NCBI GenBank assembly: GCA_030591525.1
Contig: JAUVAV010000010.1
Coordinates: forward strand, 1 to 64,000
Source: a candidate division FCPU426 bacterium
GTDB taxonomy: Bacteria; Oederibacteriota; JAAXVQ01; JAUVAV01
DNA length: 64,000 nt
Direction of reading: 5' to 3'
The stretch's first letter is position 1; each line of letters begins with the position of its first letter. Below the pieces are notes generated by a model, which made no database searches, was not told the DNA's origin, and worked only from the letters and a program-made list of their open reading frames with translations. Positions 44,802 to 54,123 of this stretch are shown here, piece by piece. The position numbers were made by a program, and so were the translations under genes.

Positions 44802-45740
44802 ATGACCAATAAGGTGGCAATTATCGGGGCCGGTTCAGTCGGGGCTACTTTGGCCTATGCCCTTATGCAAAGCGGAACCGCCAGAGAAATAGTTTTAATC
44901 GATTTGAACCGGGAAAAAGCCTGGGGTGAAGCTATGGATTTGCAGCAAGGAGTGGCTTTTACTCGTCCGGTGAATATCCGGGTTGGTGACTATGGGGATT
45001 GCCGGGATGCCGCTGCTGTAATTATCACGGCGGGCGCTAAACAAAAACCGGGAGAAACGCGGTTGGTCTTAGCCGGCCGCAATGCCCGGATAATGCAAGC
45101 CATGATTCCGGAAATTGTTAAGCATGGATTTTCCGGTGTGTTGGTCATAACTTCTAATCCGGTGGATGTGTTAACGCAATGGGCCTGGAAAATTTCCGGC
45201 TTGCCGCGCGAGCGTGTGATGGGATCAGGCACGGTGCTGGACAGTGCCCGATTACGCGCCTTGCTGGCCGATCGTTGTAAAATCGATGCCCGAAGCATTC
45301 ATGCCATGATTGTTGGCGAGCACGGCGATTCGGAAGTAGCGGCCTGGAGCGCCGCCACCATCGGTGGGGTTGCCATCAGAAAATATTGTGATGCCTGCGG
45401 GAAGTGTCCCGCCGGCGAGGAATATCCGAAATTATTGGATCAGATAAAAAATGCGGCTTATGAGATTATTAAACGTAAAGGCGCCACCTGCTATGCGGTG
45501 GGGTTGGCGCTGGTTCAAATTGTGGAGGCCATTCTCAGGGATGAGCATAGAGTATTACCTGTCTCGCATGTTATCAAAAATGTTTATGGTATAAAGGACG
45601 TTGCGATATCCTTGCCGGCAGTCGTAGGGCGCAGTGGTATTGAAAAGGTTATACTGATGGAATTAACCCCGGCGGAGGAAGAAGCTTTGCGGAATTCGGC
45701 CGCTATAGTTAAAAACAGTTATGCGGGGCTAGGAGTTTGA
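44802..45740 (+). CDS. ldh: L-lactate dehydrogenase (lactate/malate dehydrogenase family)
   Basis: NAD-dependent reduction of pyruvate to L-lactate. The 312-residue protein has VAIIGAGSVGATLAYAL, the substrate loop TAGAKQKPGETR (Gln before Lys-Pro favours lactate over malate), SNPVDVLTQWAWKISGLPRERVMGSGTVLDSARLR and the catalytic histidine in VGEHGDSEVAAWS. The insertion KYCDACGKCPAGEE contributes three cysteines not usual in the family. The last codons and the TGA stop come from a MITE family A end. ATG at 44802 gives the standard N-terminus. Confidence 0.9.
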   Translation: MTNKVAIIGAGSVGATLAYALMQSGTAREIVLIDLNREKAWGEAMDLQQGVAFTRPVNIRVGDYGDCRDAAAVIITAGAKQKPGETRLVLAGRNARIMQAMIPEIVKHGFSGVLVITSNPVDVLTQWAWKISGLPRERVMGSGTVLDSARLRALLADRCKIDARSIHAMIVGEHGDSEVAAWSAATIGGVAIRKYCDACGKCPAGEEYPKLLDQIKNAAYEIIKRKGATCYAVGLALVQIVEAILRDEHRVLPVSHVIKNVYGIKDVAISLPAVVGRSGIEKVILMELTPAEEEALRNSAAIVKNSYAGLGV

Positions 45741-45886
45741 GCATTTAGTCATAGACTAATTGCTCAAACTCCAGAGCAATTGAAAATTGACCAATAGAGC
45801 AATAAAAAAACTCAATTGCGGTCTATTTTCTATTGTTCAATTGCTCAGAAATTAAAAAAAATCAGACTAAATGCTCAAGCTCCTAG
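45729..45886 (+). mobile_element. MITE family A, complete copy with CTAG on both sides
   Basis: A 158-base element with terminal inverted repeats GAGTTTGAGCATTTAGTC / GACTAAATGCTCAAGCTC, each bordered by CTAG. The interior GCGGTCTATTTTCTATTG is shared with the copy at 34.8 kb. It overlaps the last codons of the lactate dehydrogenase gene. Confidence 0.88.
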
Positions 45887-46268
45887 GAACTAACTTTCTT
45901 CATTACTTGCGTGAGTGGGTCTTCAAACGCTAGTATATGACCTTACCCCTCCTGCCTCAAATCCCATAGCCGGTGGTTTGAAATTTTTTTGAGATTTTTC
46001 CTTAAAGAAGTAGAACGAAATGTCGAAACTCTACATATGCGTATCCAAATGTTTTATTCATCCGTTTTTTAAAAAAGGAGGAGGAGAAAATTCCGGAGAA
46101 GCCGGGAACTACAGAGTTTCCAGAAAAAAGTAAGCGATTACTTACGGCGTGCAGTTTAGTGCCGGCTGAGGGAATGCGCATGCAACCGAAAAATGTTCTG
46201 TAAAGTTAAAAAGATTTCCCGGTATTTCTGCGGTGGATTTTAAAAATACGCAAGGAGAAGGAGAAAAA
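45887..46268. other. Intergenic stretch upstream of a barrel gene, nothing recognised
   Basis: About 380 bases with no supported gene, RNA or repeat. A purine-rich AAAAAAGGAGGAGGAG run near 46073 resembles a ribosome site, but no sensible frame follows. Confidence 0.6.
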
Positions 46269-47879
46269 ATGAAAACATTTTTAGGATTTCTATTCAGCAT
46301 TGTCATATTGTTTACATCGGGTTCTGCCTTAGCCATTACCTGGCCGGATAATATAGGCTGGCGAATAGCAACCATGGGCGGAGCCGCTTTGGCCTTCGAA
46401 GACGAGACTACTGCCTTGACACTTTTTAATCATGAAAATCCCGCTGGAATCGTTTTTGAAAAAAATTTAAATCGAACGGATGGCGGCTTGTCCTATATCA
46501 GTAAAAGTGTTTCAGGAGAACTTTGGCCTGGTATGACACAAAAAACTGTTACCACCGAAATGGGACTTATTCCTTCGGGTGCGGAATACGGCAGCAGTAT
46601 CTGCCGGCTGACTGATAATATGTTTCTTAGCTATGGCGTGGGCGGCGGCCTTAGCAATATCAACACCACCTTAACTTCACCGGTCGCCACCATCGAAGAT
46701 ACGTTTTCGACCTTGGCTTATTCGGGCCTGGCATATTTGGCTTATAAATTCGATTTCGGGCTGGCTTTAGGCGGAGGATTGGCTTATAGCAGAATGACGG
46801 GAGGTCCCCAAAGTCTCGATGGCATTTACAACCTATATGCCCCTTACGGCGGGAGTACCAGCAAATTTGATCTTTCGGCCGGCAATTTAAATTGGGACCT
46901 GGGAGCCGCCTATGTTAAAGAACTCGCGAATGGCAATTCATTGACTCTGGGTATCCAATGCGGAGCCGATGATGAATTACCCAATCTGGACAATGTCGAT
47001 CCGACCGATCCGACGAGCCTGGTAGGGGCCCAGGGTGATTTTGACATGATTTTGGATTTGGAAGGAACCATTCCTCTGTTCGGAGACAGCTCTGGCAAAA
47101 CCAGGCTCACACCTTCACCCTTAAAAGTCGGAGGCGAAGCCATCTTTAATCTGGGAACCATGCTGGAAGCCGGTTTGCTGTTCGATTATAAAATGCGCGA
47201 GCTCAATTACAAGGAAGAGGCAAATGGCTCTGTGACTGCAGATTTCAAAATATTTAGCGAAAGCGGTCTCGGCTTAACCCCCGTGGTCCGGGCCAAGCTT
47301 CAACTGGGAGAGGATCTCCATCTCCTTCCGGGCGCAATGTTTACCACGTGGGGAAGCGGAATTCAGGATAGCTACACCATTTATCTCGCGACAAATGAAA
47401 CTTTTAAAGACGCAAGCACTACGATAAACCACAGCACTTTTGCCCTTGGGCTGGGCGTACAGGCCTTGGGCAAGAAGCTTCAGGCTGGTTTGCAGTATGC
47501 ATTTGCTGCCAACACGGCCACGACCTCCAGCTTCAATCCGGATGGCAGTTCAGCCGGCCCGGACACGGACGTTGATAGCGGTTTGAGCAAGCTCCAAGGC
47601 GGTGCGGAATACTGGCTTCTTCCCATTTTTGCCCTCCGTGCCGGGTATGCCATATTAACCGATACCCTCAAAGAGGGCGCTCTGAATCCCTCGGGTGATC
47701 CGGTTGATTTGAGGTCCCTGGACAACCGTATAACCTTTGGTCTGGGTTTGGCAATACCCGACGGCCTGGCAGCCGATCTTCTCGTCAAGTTGGATACTAT
47801 CACGCAGGAACCGAAACCCGATCCCGTGGCGACCCATAATGTTACGGATATTTCGCTGGGGCTTCATTTGCCTTTCTAG
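46269..47879 (+). CDS. Predicted outer-membrane beta-barrel protein
   Basis: A 536-residue exported protein: signal peptide (FLGFLFSIVILFTSGSALA), then NIGWRIATMGGAALAFEDETTALTLFNHENPAG, a divergent relative of the PorV/OmpP1 openings, and many amphipathic strands (FGLALGGGLAYSRM, LGAAYVKELANGNSLTLGIQ, KLQAGLQYAFAAN) ending in DISLGLHLPF, with a C-terminal Phe. It may be a transport or secretion-related barrel; the cargo is unknown. A GGAGAAGGAG site precedes the ATG. Confidence 0.7.
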   Translation: MKTFLGFLFSIVILFTSGSALAITWPDNIGWRIATMGGAALAFEDETTALTLFNHENPAGIVFEKNLNRTDGGLSYISKSVSGELWPGMTQKTVTTEMGLIPSGAEYGSSICRLTDNMFLSYGVGGGLSNINTTLTSPVATIEDTFSTLAYSGLAYLAYKFDFGLALGGGLAYSRMTGGPQSLDGIYNLYAPYGGSTSKFDLSAGNLNWDLGAAYVKELANGNSLTLGIQCGADDELPNLDNVDPTDPTSLVGAQGDFDMILDLEGTIPLFGDSSGKTRLTPSPLKVGGEAIFNLGTMLEAGLLFDYKMRELNYKEEANGSVTADFKIFSESGLGLTPVVRAKLQLGEDLHLLPGAMFTTWGSGIQDSYTIYLATNETFKDASTTINHSTFALGLGVQALGKKLQAGLQYAFAANTATTSSFNPDGSSAGPDTDVDSGLSKLQGGAEYWLLPIFALRAGYAILTDTLKEGALNPSGDPVDLRSLDNRITFGLGLAIPDGLAADLLVKLDTITQEPKPDPVATHNVTDISLGLHLPF

Positions 47880-48005
47880 CCGGTTTAGAGTATAACTATT
47901 TTGTGTTGCGCAAACGAGTTCGAATGCAAATAGGGTTCACTCCTCCGGAAGCCTGAAGTGAGGGACATGGCGAACTATTGATTCTGCTGCAAAACCCTTT
48001 TGCTG

Positions 48006-48083
48006 TCTTTGCGAGGAGCGGCAGCGACGAAGCAATCCCGGTTTTATAAGGATGAAATCAGCTTGCCGCGCCCGCAATGACAA
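48006..48083. repeat. GCGAGGAGC...GCAATGAC interspersed repeat
   Basis: TTTGCGAGGAGCGGCAGCGA followed by CGAAGCAATC and, after a spacer, CCGCGCCCGCAATGACAA. It is a member of the widespread GTCATTGCGAGGAGC-type repeats of many bacterial genomes. Confidence 0.65.
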
Positions 48084-48140
48084 TATAGTTAAATAGTTAA
48101 CCATGTCCTCTATGTTACTGATTAATTTTTCAAAGAGCTA

Positions 48141-50192
48141 ATGTGGACAAAAATGAAAACAAAACTATTTTATTACTTGGTTATTTTATTGTTTGCTGGG
48201 GTGGGGGTGGTGAATGCTGCTGGGGTCATTCCAGAGATGGATTTGATCACAAGTTATTCATCTACTGGCGGAACTCCTCAATTTAAAGATAATGACCAAG
48301 ACCTAATCTATAAAATAGACCAAGGAGATGAGATTGCTTTTACTATAACTACTACCCAACCGAATTTAAATTATCGCTGGCATGTAATCAAAGGGAGCGA
48401 AGTTTTGGCTGCTTTAACCGCAGGAACCACTTTTGCCTGGACTGTCCCAATCGAAAAATCTACTTGGAAAATATATGTTGAAGTAACACTCGAAAATGAG
48501 ATGAATGATATTATAGGAAGAGATTATTTGAATTGGTCGATTACGACCTCTGACCTTATAATCGTAACTTGTGGTGAATCAATCCAAAATGCAATAAACT
48601 CCCTTCCTCCGGAAGGCGGTATAGTAGAACTTGGAACGGGAATACATGCCCCGACTTCTTCTACCCAAATCATCAACCGAACTAATATAACAATAAGAGG
48701 AGCAGGTGCAACCAGAGAAGAGACAGAGATAAAATATGGCGCACCCCGGCCTACATTTCATACATTTTATATAACAAACGCTCAAGGCATCACCATAGAA
48801 AATATGTATATTCACTCGACGGATACGAGTTATTTATCTAAAACTGATGGAGATGCAATAGCTATTAGCCCCCCCTTAGCTGATAGTATAACAATATCAG
48901 ATATAAAGGTTGAATGGATGTGTGCGGGAGTGCATACATACAGTATCGTGGGTTGGGATTGGCCGGAAGAAAGTCAATGGACTCAAAATTTAACCATAGA
49001 AAATTGTTTGTTCTTAAATTGCAGAGATGGAATAACTTGGTGGACTACTCGTAATAGTAAAGTGACGAATTGTGAAATAAGCTATATTCGAAGTTGGCCG
49101 GGTATCAACCTGAATCGGGTGAATCAACATCACGTATTTGAAAATAATACTATACATTCCAATTCATACACAGGGATATATGGATATAGTTCGTGTTCTG
49201 ATATTACAATTAGGAATAATATGATATATGGCAATAAGGGAGGTGTGCTTTTTTATACGTCAACCATCAATTCAGTAATAGAAAACAATGAAATTAAAAA
49301 CAATCGCGCCGATGGCGGAGTGACATTATATTCTAGCGGTGGATACTCCCCGGGCAATATTGTCATCAAGAATAACAGAATCTTTAGCAATTCGGGCAAT
49401 GGGATCAGGATTTACTATGACGGCCTTGATCCAGGAGTTCGCATATTCTCTATTATCAACAATGTTATCTGCGGCAATAATTTGGACGGGATAGATCAGA
49501 GCGTCTTATCTTCTACCACGACGGTTATAAACAATATTATTGCCAATAATTCTCAATATGGCATACATAGAACACAGGGTACTATAATCGATACGTATAA
49601 TAATGTTTGGAATAATGCAGCCGGCAACTATAATGGCATCACTATCGGAACCGGTGATATATCTATAGATCCTTTGTTTGCAGACTCATCAAACTATGAT
49701 TTCCACCTGAAAAGCACTACGGGAAGATGGGATGGAACTACCTGGGTTATTGATTCTAATCACAGCCCCTGCATAGATGCTGGTGACCCTTCTTCAGATT
49801 ATTCCCATGAACCTGATTATCCTAATGGACAAATTAACCTGGGCGCTTACGGGGATACCGCCGAGGCTTCCAAAAGTAGTTTTGCCTTTGGGTCCCCAAC
49901 ACCGCCGGAAGATTTACCCAAGGAGAGCAGGATAATAATAAACGTTTATCCTAATCCTTATGTAAAAGGGAAAAGTGCACAAGAGAAAATAAATTTTGGC
50001 AATTTATCTAAAGCCGCAGAAATAAAAATATATAGTGTGGCCGGTGAATTGATAAAAGAAATAAAGCATAAAGATATAGCTGACGGAGGTAGTGAAGAAT
50101 GGGACATATCGGGAATATCGAGCGGGGTTTATATGTATACCATTATTTCGCCTGCTAACCAGGAGATTGGCAAGCTGAGTATAATCAAGTAA
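48141..50192 (+). CDS. Secreted parallel beta-helix protein with sorting domain
   Basis: A 683-residue protein. Signal peptide (KLFYYLVILLFAGVGVVNAA); an Ig-like module (SSTGGTPQFKDNDQDLIYKI ... TTFAWTVPIEKSTWKIYVEV) shared with the protein starting at 38.5 kb; a pectate-lyase/NosD-like helix of about 350 residues beginning CGESIQNAINSLPPEGGIVE, with PbH1 turns (NSVIENNEIKNNRADGGVTL, IVIKNNRIFSNSGNGIRI); then NLGAYGDTAEASKSSFAFG; and a sorting domain (YPNPYVKGKSAQEKINFGNL ... EEWDISGISSGVYMYTIIS ... GKLSIIK). Such helices bind or cleave polysaccharides; catalytic residues were not identified. Confidence 0.78.
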   Translation: MWTKMKTKLFYYLVILLFAGVGVVNAAGVIPEMDLITSYSSTGGTPQFKDNDQDLIYKIDQGDEIAFTITTTQPNLNYRWHVIKGSEVLAALTAGTTFAWTVPIEKSTWKIYVEVTLENEMNDIIGRDYLNWSITTSDLIIVTCGESIQNAINSLPPEGGIVELGTGIHAPTSSTQIINRTNITIRGAGATREETEIKYGAPRPTFHTFYITNAQGITIENMYIHSTDTSYLSKTDGDAIAISPPLADSITISDIKVEWMCAGVHTYSIVGWDWPEESQWTQNLTIENCLFLNCRDGITWWTTRNSKVTNCEISYIRSWPGINLNRVNQHHVFENNTIHSNSYTGIYGYSSCSDITIRNNMIYGNKGGVLFYTSTINSVIENNEIKNNRADGGVTLYSSGGYSPGNIVIKNNRIFSNSGNGIRIYYDGLDPGVRIFSIINNVICGNNLDGIDQSVLSSTTTVINNIIANNSQYGIHRTQGTIIDTYNNVWNNAAGNYNGITIGTGDISIDPLFADSSNYDFHLKSTTGRWDGTTWVIDSNHSPCIDAGDPSSDYSHEPDYPNGQINLGAYGDTAEASKSSFAFGSPTPPEDLPKESRIIINVYPNPYVKGKSAQEKINFGNLSKAAEIKIYSVAGELIKEIKHKDIADGGSEEWDISGISSGVYMYTIISPANQEIGKLSIIK

Positions 50193-50234
50193 GAGAAAAT
50201 CGAGACAAAGTGCGGTAAGCAGCGGGATATATTT

Positions 50235-50579
50235 ATGATATTAAAGCATCAACCAGCAGTCGGCAAAACAGTCCTTAAAGCAATGCGCAAACAAGTGAAA
50301 ATAAAATGGAAATTACACTTGCATTCAGAAACAAGCTTGATAGGCCTGGCTGAAAAGTACAACGCTGTAGCCAGAGGATGGATTTAGTATTATAGTAAGT
50401 TTTACATTACTGAAATGATTGGTCTTGCAAACTATCTTAATTTAAGATTGGTTAAATGGGCAAGGCGCCAGTACCAAAGCATCAAGAGACACAAGAAAAG
50501 AGCGTGCGATTGGCTGAGACGGGTTTTTCGGGCAAATCCGAATTTATTTGAATATTGCCAAGGGTTTAAGGTGGGCTAA
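50235..50579 (+). pseudogene. Group II intron reverse transcriptase/maturase, C-terminal remnant
   Basis: A frame with one internal TAG (50385-50387) reads PAVGKTVLKAMRKQVKIKWK, then SLIGLAEKYNAVARGWI-stop-YYSKFY, then ANYLNLRLVKWARRQYQSIK and RRVFRANPNLFEYCQGFKVG. This is the C-terminal maturase (domain X) region of group II intron proteins, where the stop replaces the Asn of the usual RGWxNYY motif. The reverse transcriptase part is absent. It is non-functional and is followed at once by the intron's 3' RNA domains. Confidence 0.85.
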
Positions 50580-50580
50580 T

Positions 50581-50665
50581 GGGAGCGGTGTGAATCGCGG
50601 GGTTCCCGCACCGTTCTACGAGCGGCTAAAGGAGAAGTTCCTTTGGTCGACTCACCTCAGTCGGA
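50581..50665 (+). ncRNA. Group II intron domains V-VI (3' remnant)
   Basis: GGGAGCGGTGTGAATC...GGTTCCCGCACCGTTCTAC has the layout of domain V: the AGC triad, a roughly 34-base hairpin and the 3' strand CCGTTC. GAGCGGCTAAAGGAG AAG TTCCTTTGGTCGACTCACCTC follows as a domain VI-like hairpin. Position directly after the maturase stop is the usual arrangement. The 5' domains are gone, so the intron cannot splice. Confidence 0.7.
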
Positions 50666-50790
50666 GCGCTCAATTATTTCCTTGCGGTTTTTCAAGAGTT
50701 GGAGAGACTTTTTCAGTACTGCCGATTTGGTAAATATCACATTCATTCGCTTAGATGGGGTGAAGAATAAATCAGGCGTAAGGCAACAGG

Positions 50791-53700
50791 ATGAATAAAA
50801 CCATATTGAATTCCATATTGCTCCCTCTTTTTATTTTCGTTCCACTCTCGCTTGCTCAAGGGGGGTGGGTCCAGGATGGCGGGATTTTAAATGTGGATAC
50901 AAACCAATCCGGAACTGATCCCAGTATTGCCATGACCAATGGTACGCCGTATGTCACTTGGCGGGAGCCCAGCGGTTCTCAACCTCAAATTTTTGTTAAG
51001 CATTACAATGGCAGTAGTTGGATCCCGGACGGCGGGAGCCTGAATGTGAATACGGGCGTGACTGCGGCAGAGCCCCATATTGCCATCTATAATACTACAC
51101 CGTATGTGGCTTTCTGGGAAGTTGATATCGTTGCCGGTGGAAATCAAATCTATGTTAAGCATTATAATGGCAACAGTTGGGTCCAGGACAATGGGAGCTT
51201 GAATGTCAATACGGGCCGTAATGGTTACCAGCCTTGCATAGCATTTTCCAATAGTGCGCCGTATGTGGCTTGGGAGGAAACCAATGGTGTTAAAAGTCAA
51301 ATTTATGTCAGGCATTACAATGGCAGTAGTTGGATCCCGGACGGCGGGAGTCTGAATGTTAATACCAGCCAGGATGCATTTCGTCCCAGCATAGCTATTT
51401 TAAATGATACGCCGTACGTAACCTGGTATGAATCCGATGGCACTCGCTATCAAATCTATGTGAAGCATTACAATGGCAGCAGTTGGATTCAGGACGGCGG
51501 GAGTCTGAATATCAACACCGGCCAGCACGCATATTATCCTGTCATAGTTAAGTCAAATAGTACGCCCTATGTAACCTGGCGGGAATACTTTAACTCTAAA
51601 ACGCACATCTTTGTGAAGCATTGGAATGGCGTTGACTGGGACCAGGATGGAGCGGGAAGTTTGAATGTTAACGCAAATCAAGGTACCAATACTCCTGATA
51701 TGGCGGTTTACAATGGCACACCGTACGCAAGCTGGATAGAATGGAACGGAACGAACTATCAAATCTATGTGAAGCATTACAATGGCAGCACTTGGATTCA
51801 GGACGGCGGGGGTTTGAACGTGAATATGGACCGGGATGTCTATGGCCCCAGCATCGCGAATTCAAATGGAATTCCGTATGTAAGCTGGTATGAAGGTAAT
51901 GGTTCTAAATATCAAGTTTATGTCAAGCATTATGAGGTTCCAGCCACTTCAACAAATACGCCGACCATGACCCCGACTGGGACTCCGACCGACACGCCGA
52001 CCAGTACGCCCAGCGCCACTCCGACGGATACTCCGGAGGAAGATACCCCGACTGATACGCCCACCAACACCCCGACGTGCACATCAACAGACACACCGAC
52101 TGCTACGGCTACGCCGACCAATACCCCAACCGGTACGCCTACGTATACGCTGACCCATACGCCCAGCGCCACTCCGACCGACACTCCGGAGGAAGATACC
52201 CCGACATGCACACCAACAGACACACCGACTGCTACGGCTACGCCGACCAATACCCCGACCGGTACTCCGACTGACACGCCGACCCATACGCCCAGCGCCA
52301 CTCCGACCGACACTCCGAGTGAGGATACTCCCACGGATACCCCGACCTCAACCCCGACTTATACAGCAACGCCCACGGCTACGCCGACGTGGACTTCAAC
52401 GGGTACACCTACCGAGACCCCGACGTATACCATGACCCCGACTGATACGCCCACCAACACCCCGACGTGCACACCAACAGACACACCGACTGCTACGGCT
52501 ACGCCGACCATGACCTCAACCGGTACGCCTACGTATACGCTGACCCACACGCCCAGCGCCACTCCGACCGACACTCCGGAGGAAGATACTCCGACCGATA
52601 CCCCGACCTCAAGCCCGACTTATACTGCAACGCCCACGGCTACGCTGACACGGACTTCAACGGGAACGCCCACCAATACCCCGACCCGTACTCTGACCGA
52701 CACGCCGACCCATACGCCCAGCGCCACTCCGACCGACACTCCGAGTGAGGATACCCCCACGGATACCCCGACCTCAACCCCGACTTATACAGCAACGCCC
52801 ACGGCTACGCCGACGTGGACTTCAACGGGTACACCTACCGAGACCCCGACTGATACGCCCACCAACACCCCGACATGCACACCAACAGACACAGCGACTG
52901 CTACGGTTACGCTGACCATGACCCTGACCGGGACACCGACTGACACGCCGACCCATACGCCCAGCGCCACTCCGACTGACACACCGAGTGAGGATACTCC
53001 CACGAATACCCCGACCTCAAGCCCGACTTATACTGCAACGCCCACGGCTACGCTGACACGGACTTCAACGGGAACGCCCACCAATACTCCGACGTATACC
53101 ATGACCCCGACCGATACGTCCACCGGTACCCCAACGTGCACACCAACAGACACAGCGACTGCTACGGCTACGCCGACCAATACCCCAACCGGTACGCCTA
53201 CGTATACTCCGACCAGTACGCCCAGCGCCACTCCGACGGATACTCCGAGTGACGATACTCCCACGGATACCCCGACCTCAAGCCCGACTTATACCGCAAC
53301 GCCCACGGCTACGCCGACCGTAACCGGGACCTATACCCTAACTTCAACCAGTACGGCAACATCTACGAGTACACCGGGAGATACGGTTACCTTTACGAAG
53401 ACTCCCACGGCTACCCCGACCCTTACCGTAACTCCGACCTCTACGCGTACCCCGACGATAACCACCACTTTTACAATAATGCCTACTTTTACGATATCGC
53501 CTACCAGTACCATAACTCCTACCATTACGCAGACCGCGACTCCCTCGCTTACGGTTACCCCTCCATTCACGGATAGAATATTTTTTGAGACTCATTTGGA
53601 AACCAAGGTAATTACTCCCTATGGCAAGGATTACCGAACGCTGAGAATTTATTTCAAGTCCCTGGAGTCTGAACAAAATATCCAGGTCCGGATTTTCACC

Positions 53701-53868
53701 TTGCATAATCAAGAAGTAAAAAAACTGGATATTCAAAATTTGGGGGATAGATATCTGGCGGAATGGGATGGCCGGGATCAAAACAATCAAATCAAGCAGG
53801 GGATATATATGTACCAGATAGAGATCCGGAGAAAAGCCTATAACGGTACTTTTGTAATTGCCAAATAA
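50791..53868 (+). CDS. Secreted propeller-like protein with very long TPT linker and sorting domain
   Basis: A 1025-residue protein. Signal peptide ([16 protein letters not shown]); seven repeats of about 55 residues on the pattern [23 protein letters not shown] ... PSIA ... TPYVTWYE (residues 25-385), a probable beta-propeller; about 540 residues of TPT/TxTPT repeats in seven higher-order units, each marked by PSATPTDTP and an acidic [10 protein letters not shown]; and a C-terminal domain ([18 protein letters not shown] ... [24 protein letters not shown]) nearly identical in pattern to the truncated gene at 26.2 kb. The threonine-rich part is likely an extended, possibly glycosylated stalk (inference). 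Confidence 0.78.
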   Translation: MNKTILNSILLPLFIFVPLSLAQGGWVQDGGILNVDTNQSGTDPSIAMTNGTPYVTWREPSGSQPQIFVKHYNGSSWIPDGGSLNVNTGVTAAEPHIAIYNTTPYVAFWEVDIVAGGNQIYVKHYNGNSWVQDNGSLNVNTGRNGYQPCIAFSNSAPYVAWEETNGVKSQIYVRHYNGSSWIPDGGSLNVNTSQDAFRPSIAILNDTPYVTWYESDGTRYQIYVKHYNGSSWIQDGGSLNINTGQHAYYPVIVKSNSTPYVTWREYFNSKTHIFVKHWNGVDWDQDGAGSLNVNANQGTNTPDMAVYNGTPYASWIEWNGTNYQIYVKHYNGSTWIQDGGGLNVNMDRDVYGPSIANSNGIPYVSWYEGNGSKYQVYVKHYEVPATSTNTPTMTPTGTPTDTPTSTPSATPTDTPEEDTPTDTPTNTPTCTSTDTPTATATPTNTPTGTPTYTLTHTPSATPTDTPEEDTPTCTPTDTPTATATPTNTPTGTPTDTPTHTPSATPTDTPSEDTPTDTPTSTPTYTATPTATPTWTSTGTPTETPTYTMTPTDTPTNTPTCTPTDTPTATATPTMTSTGTPTYTLTHTPSATPTDTPEEDTPTDTPTSSPTYTATPTATLTRTSTGTPTNTPTRTLTDTPTHTPSATPTDTPSEDTPTDTPTSTPTYTATPTATPTWTSTGTPTETPTDTPTNTPTCTPTDTATATVTLTMTLTGTPTDTPTHTPSATPTDTPSEDTPTNTPTSSPTYTATPTATLTRTSTGTPTNTPTYTMTPTDTSTGTPTCTPTDTATATATPTNTPTGTPTYTPTSTPSATPTDTPSDDTPTDTPTSSPTYTATPTATPTVTGTYTLTSTSTATSTSTPGDTVTFTKTPTATPTLTVTPTSTRTPTITTTFTIMPTFTISPTSTITPTITQTATPSLTVTPPFTDRIFFETHLETKVITPYGKDYRTLRIYFKSLESEQNIQVRIFTLHNQEVKKLDIQNLGDRYLAEWDGRDQNNQIKQGIYMYQIEIRRKAYNGTFVIAK
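51945..53560 (+). repeat. Tandem TPT-coding repeat with higher-order units
   Basis: About 1.6 kb of degenerate 6- and 12-base units (ACGCCGACC / ACCCCGACT) within the gene. They group into seven blocks of roughly 150-260 bases, each containing CCCAGCGCCACTCCGAC. Several blocks are near-identical, so expansion or contraction by recombination is expected. Confidence 0.85.
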
Positions 53869-53907
53869 AAAAGCTCTTTTTCGGCATAATACATTAGCCG
53901 TACGTTA

Positions 53908-53990
53908 ATTGGGTTATCCCGGATTTGACAGACACCTCCCTGTCTGTTGTCTCCATTTTTAGGTGTCTGTCAAACCCGGGATAACCCAAT
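53908..53990. repeat. Long inverted repeat (30-bp arms)
   Basis: Arms of 30 bases (ATTGGGTTATCCCGGATTTG + ACAGACACCT and complement) with a single mismatch, separated by 23 bases. It would form a very stable hairpin. Flanks TTA/TAA. It lies between two surface-protein genes in the same direction; it could be a tiny mobile element or a transcript end. Confidence 0.8.
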
Positions 53991-54123
53991 AACCATTCAC
54001 CCAATTTGCCTTGCATACTAATATATACAGTTTTATAATATGAAGGTAGCCAGCGGAGGTTAGGTCGATATATGTTCGTAATTTGCCTGCGTAGACTTGT
54101 GCTCATAAATAATGAAGGTTTTT

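Noticed and set aside
51945..53560. CRISPR-like look of the tandem repeat
   Set aside because: Units are protein-coding, degenerate and without unique spacers of constant length; no cas genes.
51930..53570. Long minus-strand open frames rich in VGVxVGV opposite the TPT repeats
   Set aside because: They are the mirror of the TPT-coding repeat; low-complexity composition keeps the other strand open. No ribosome sites or start contexts.
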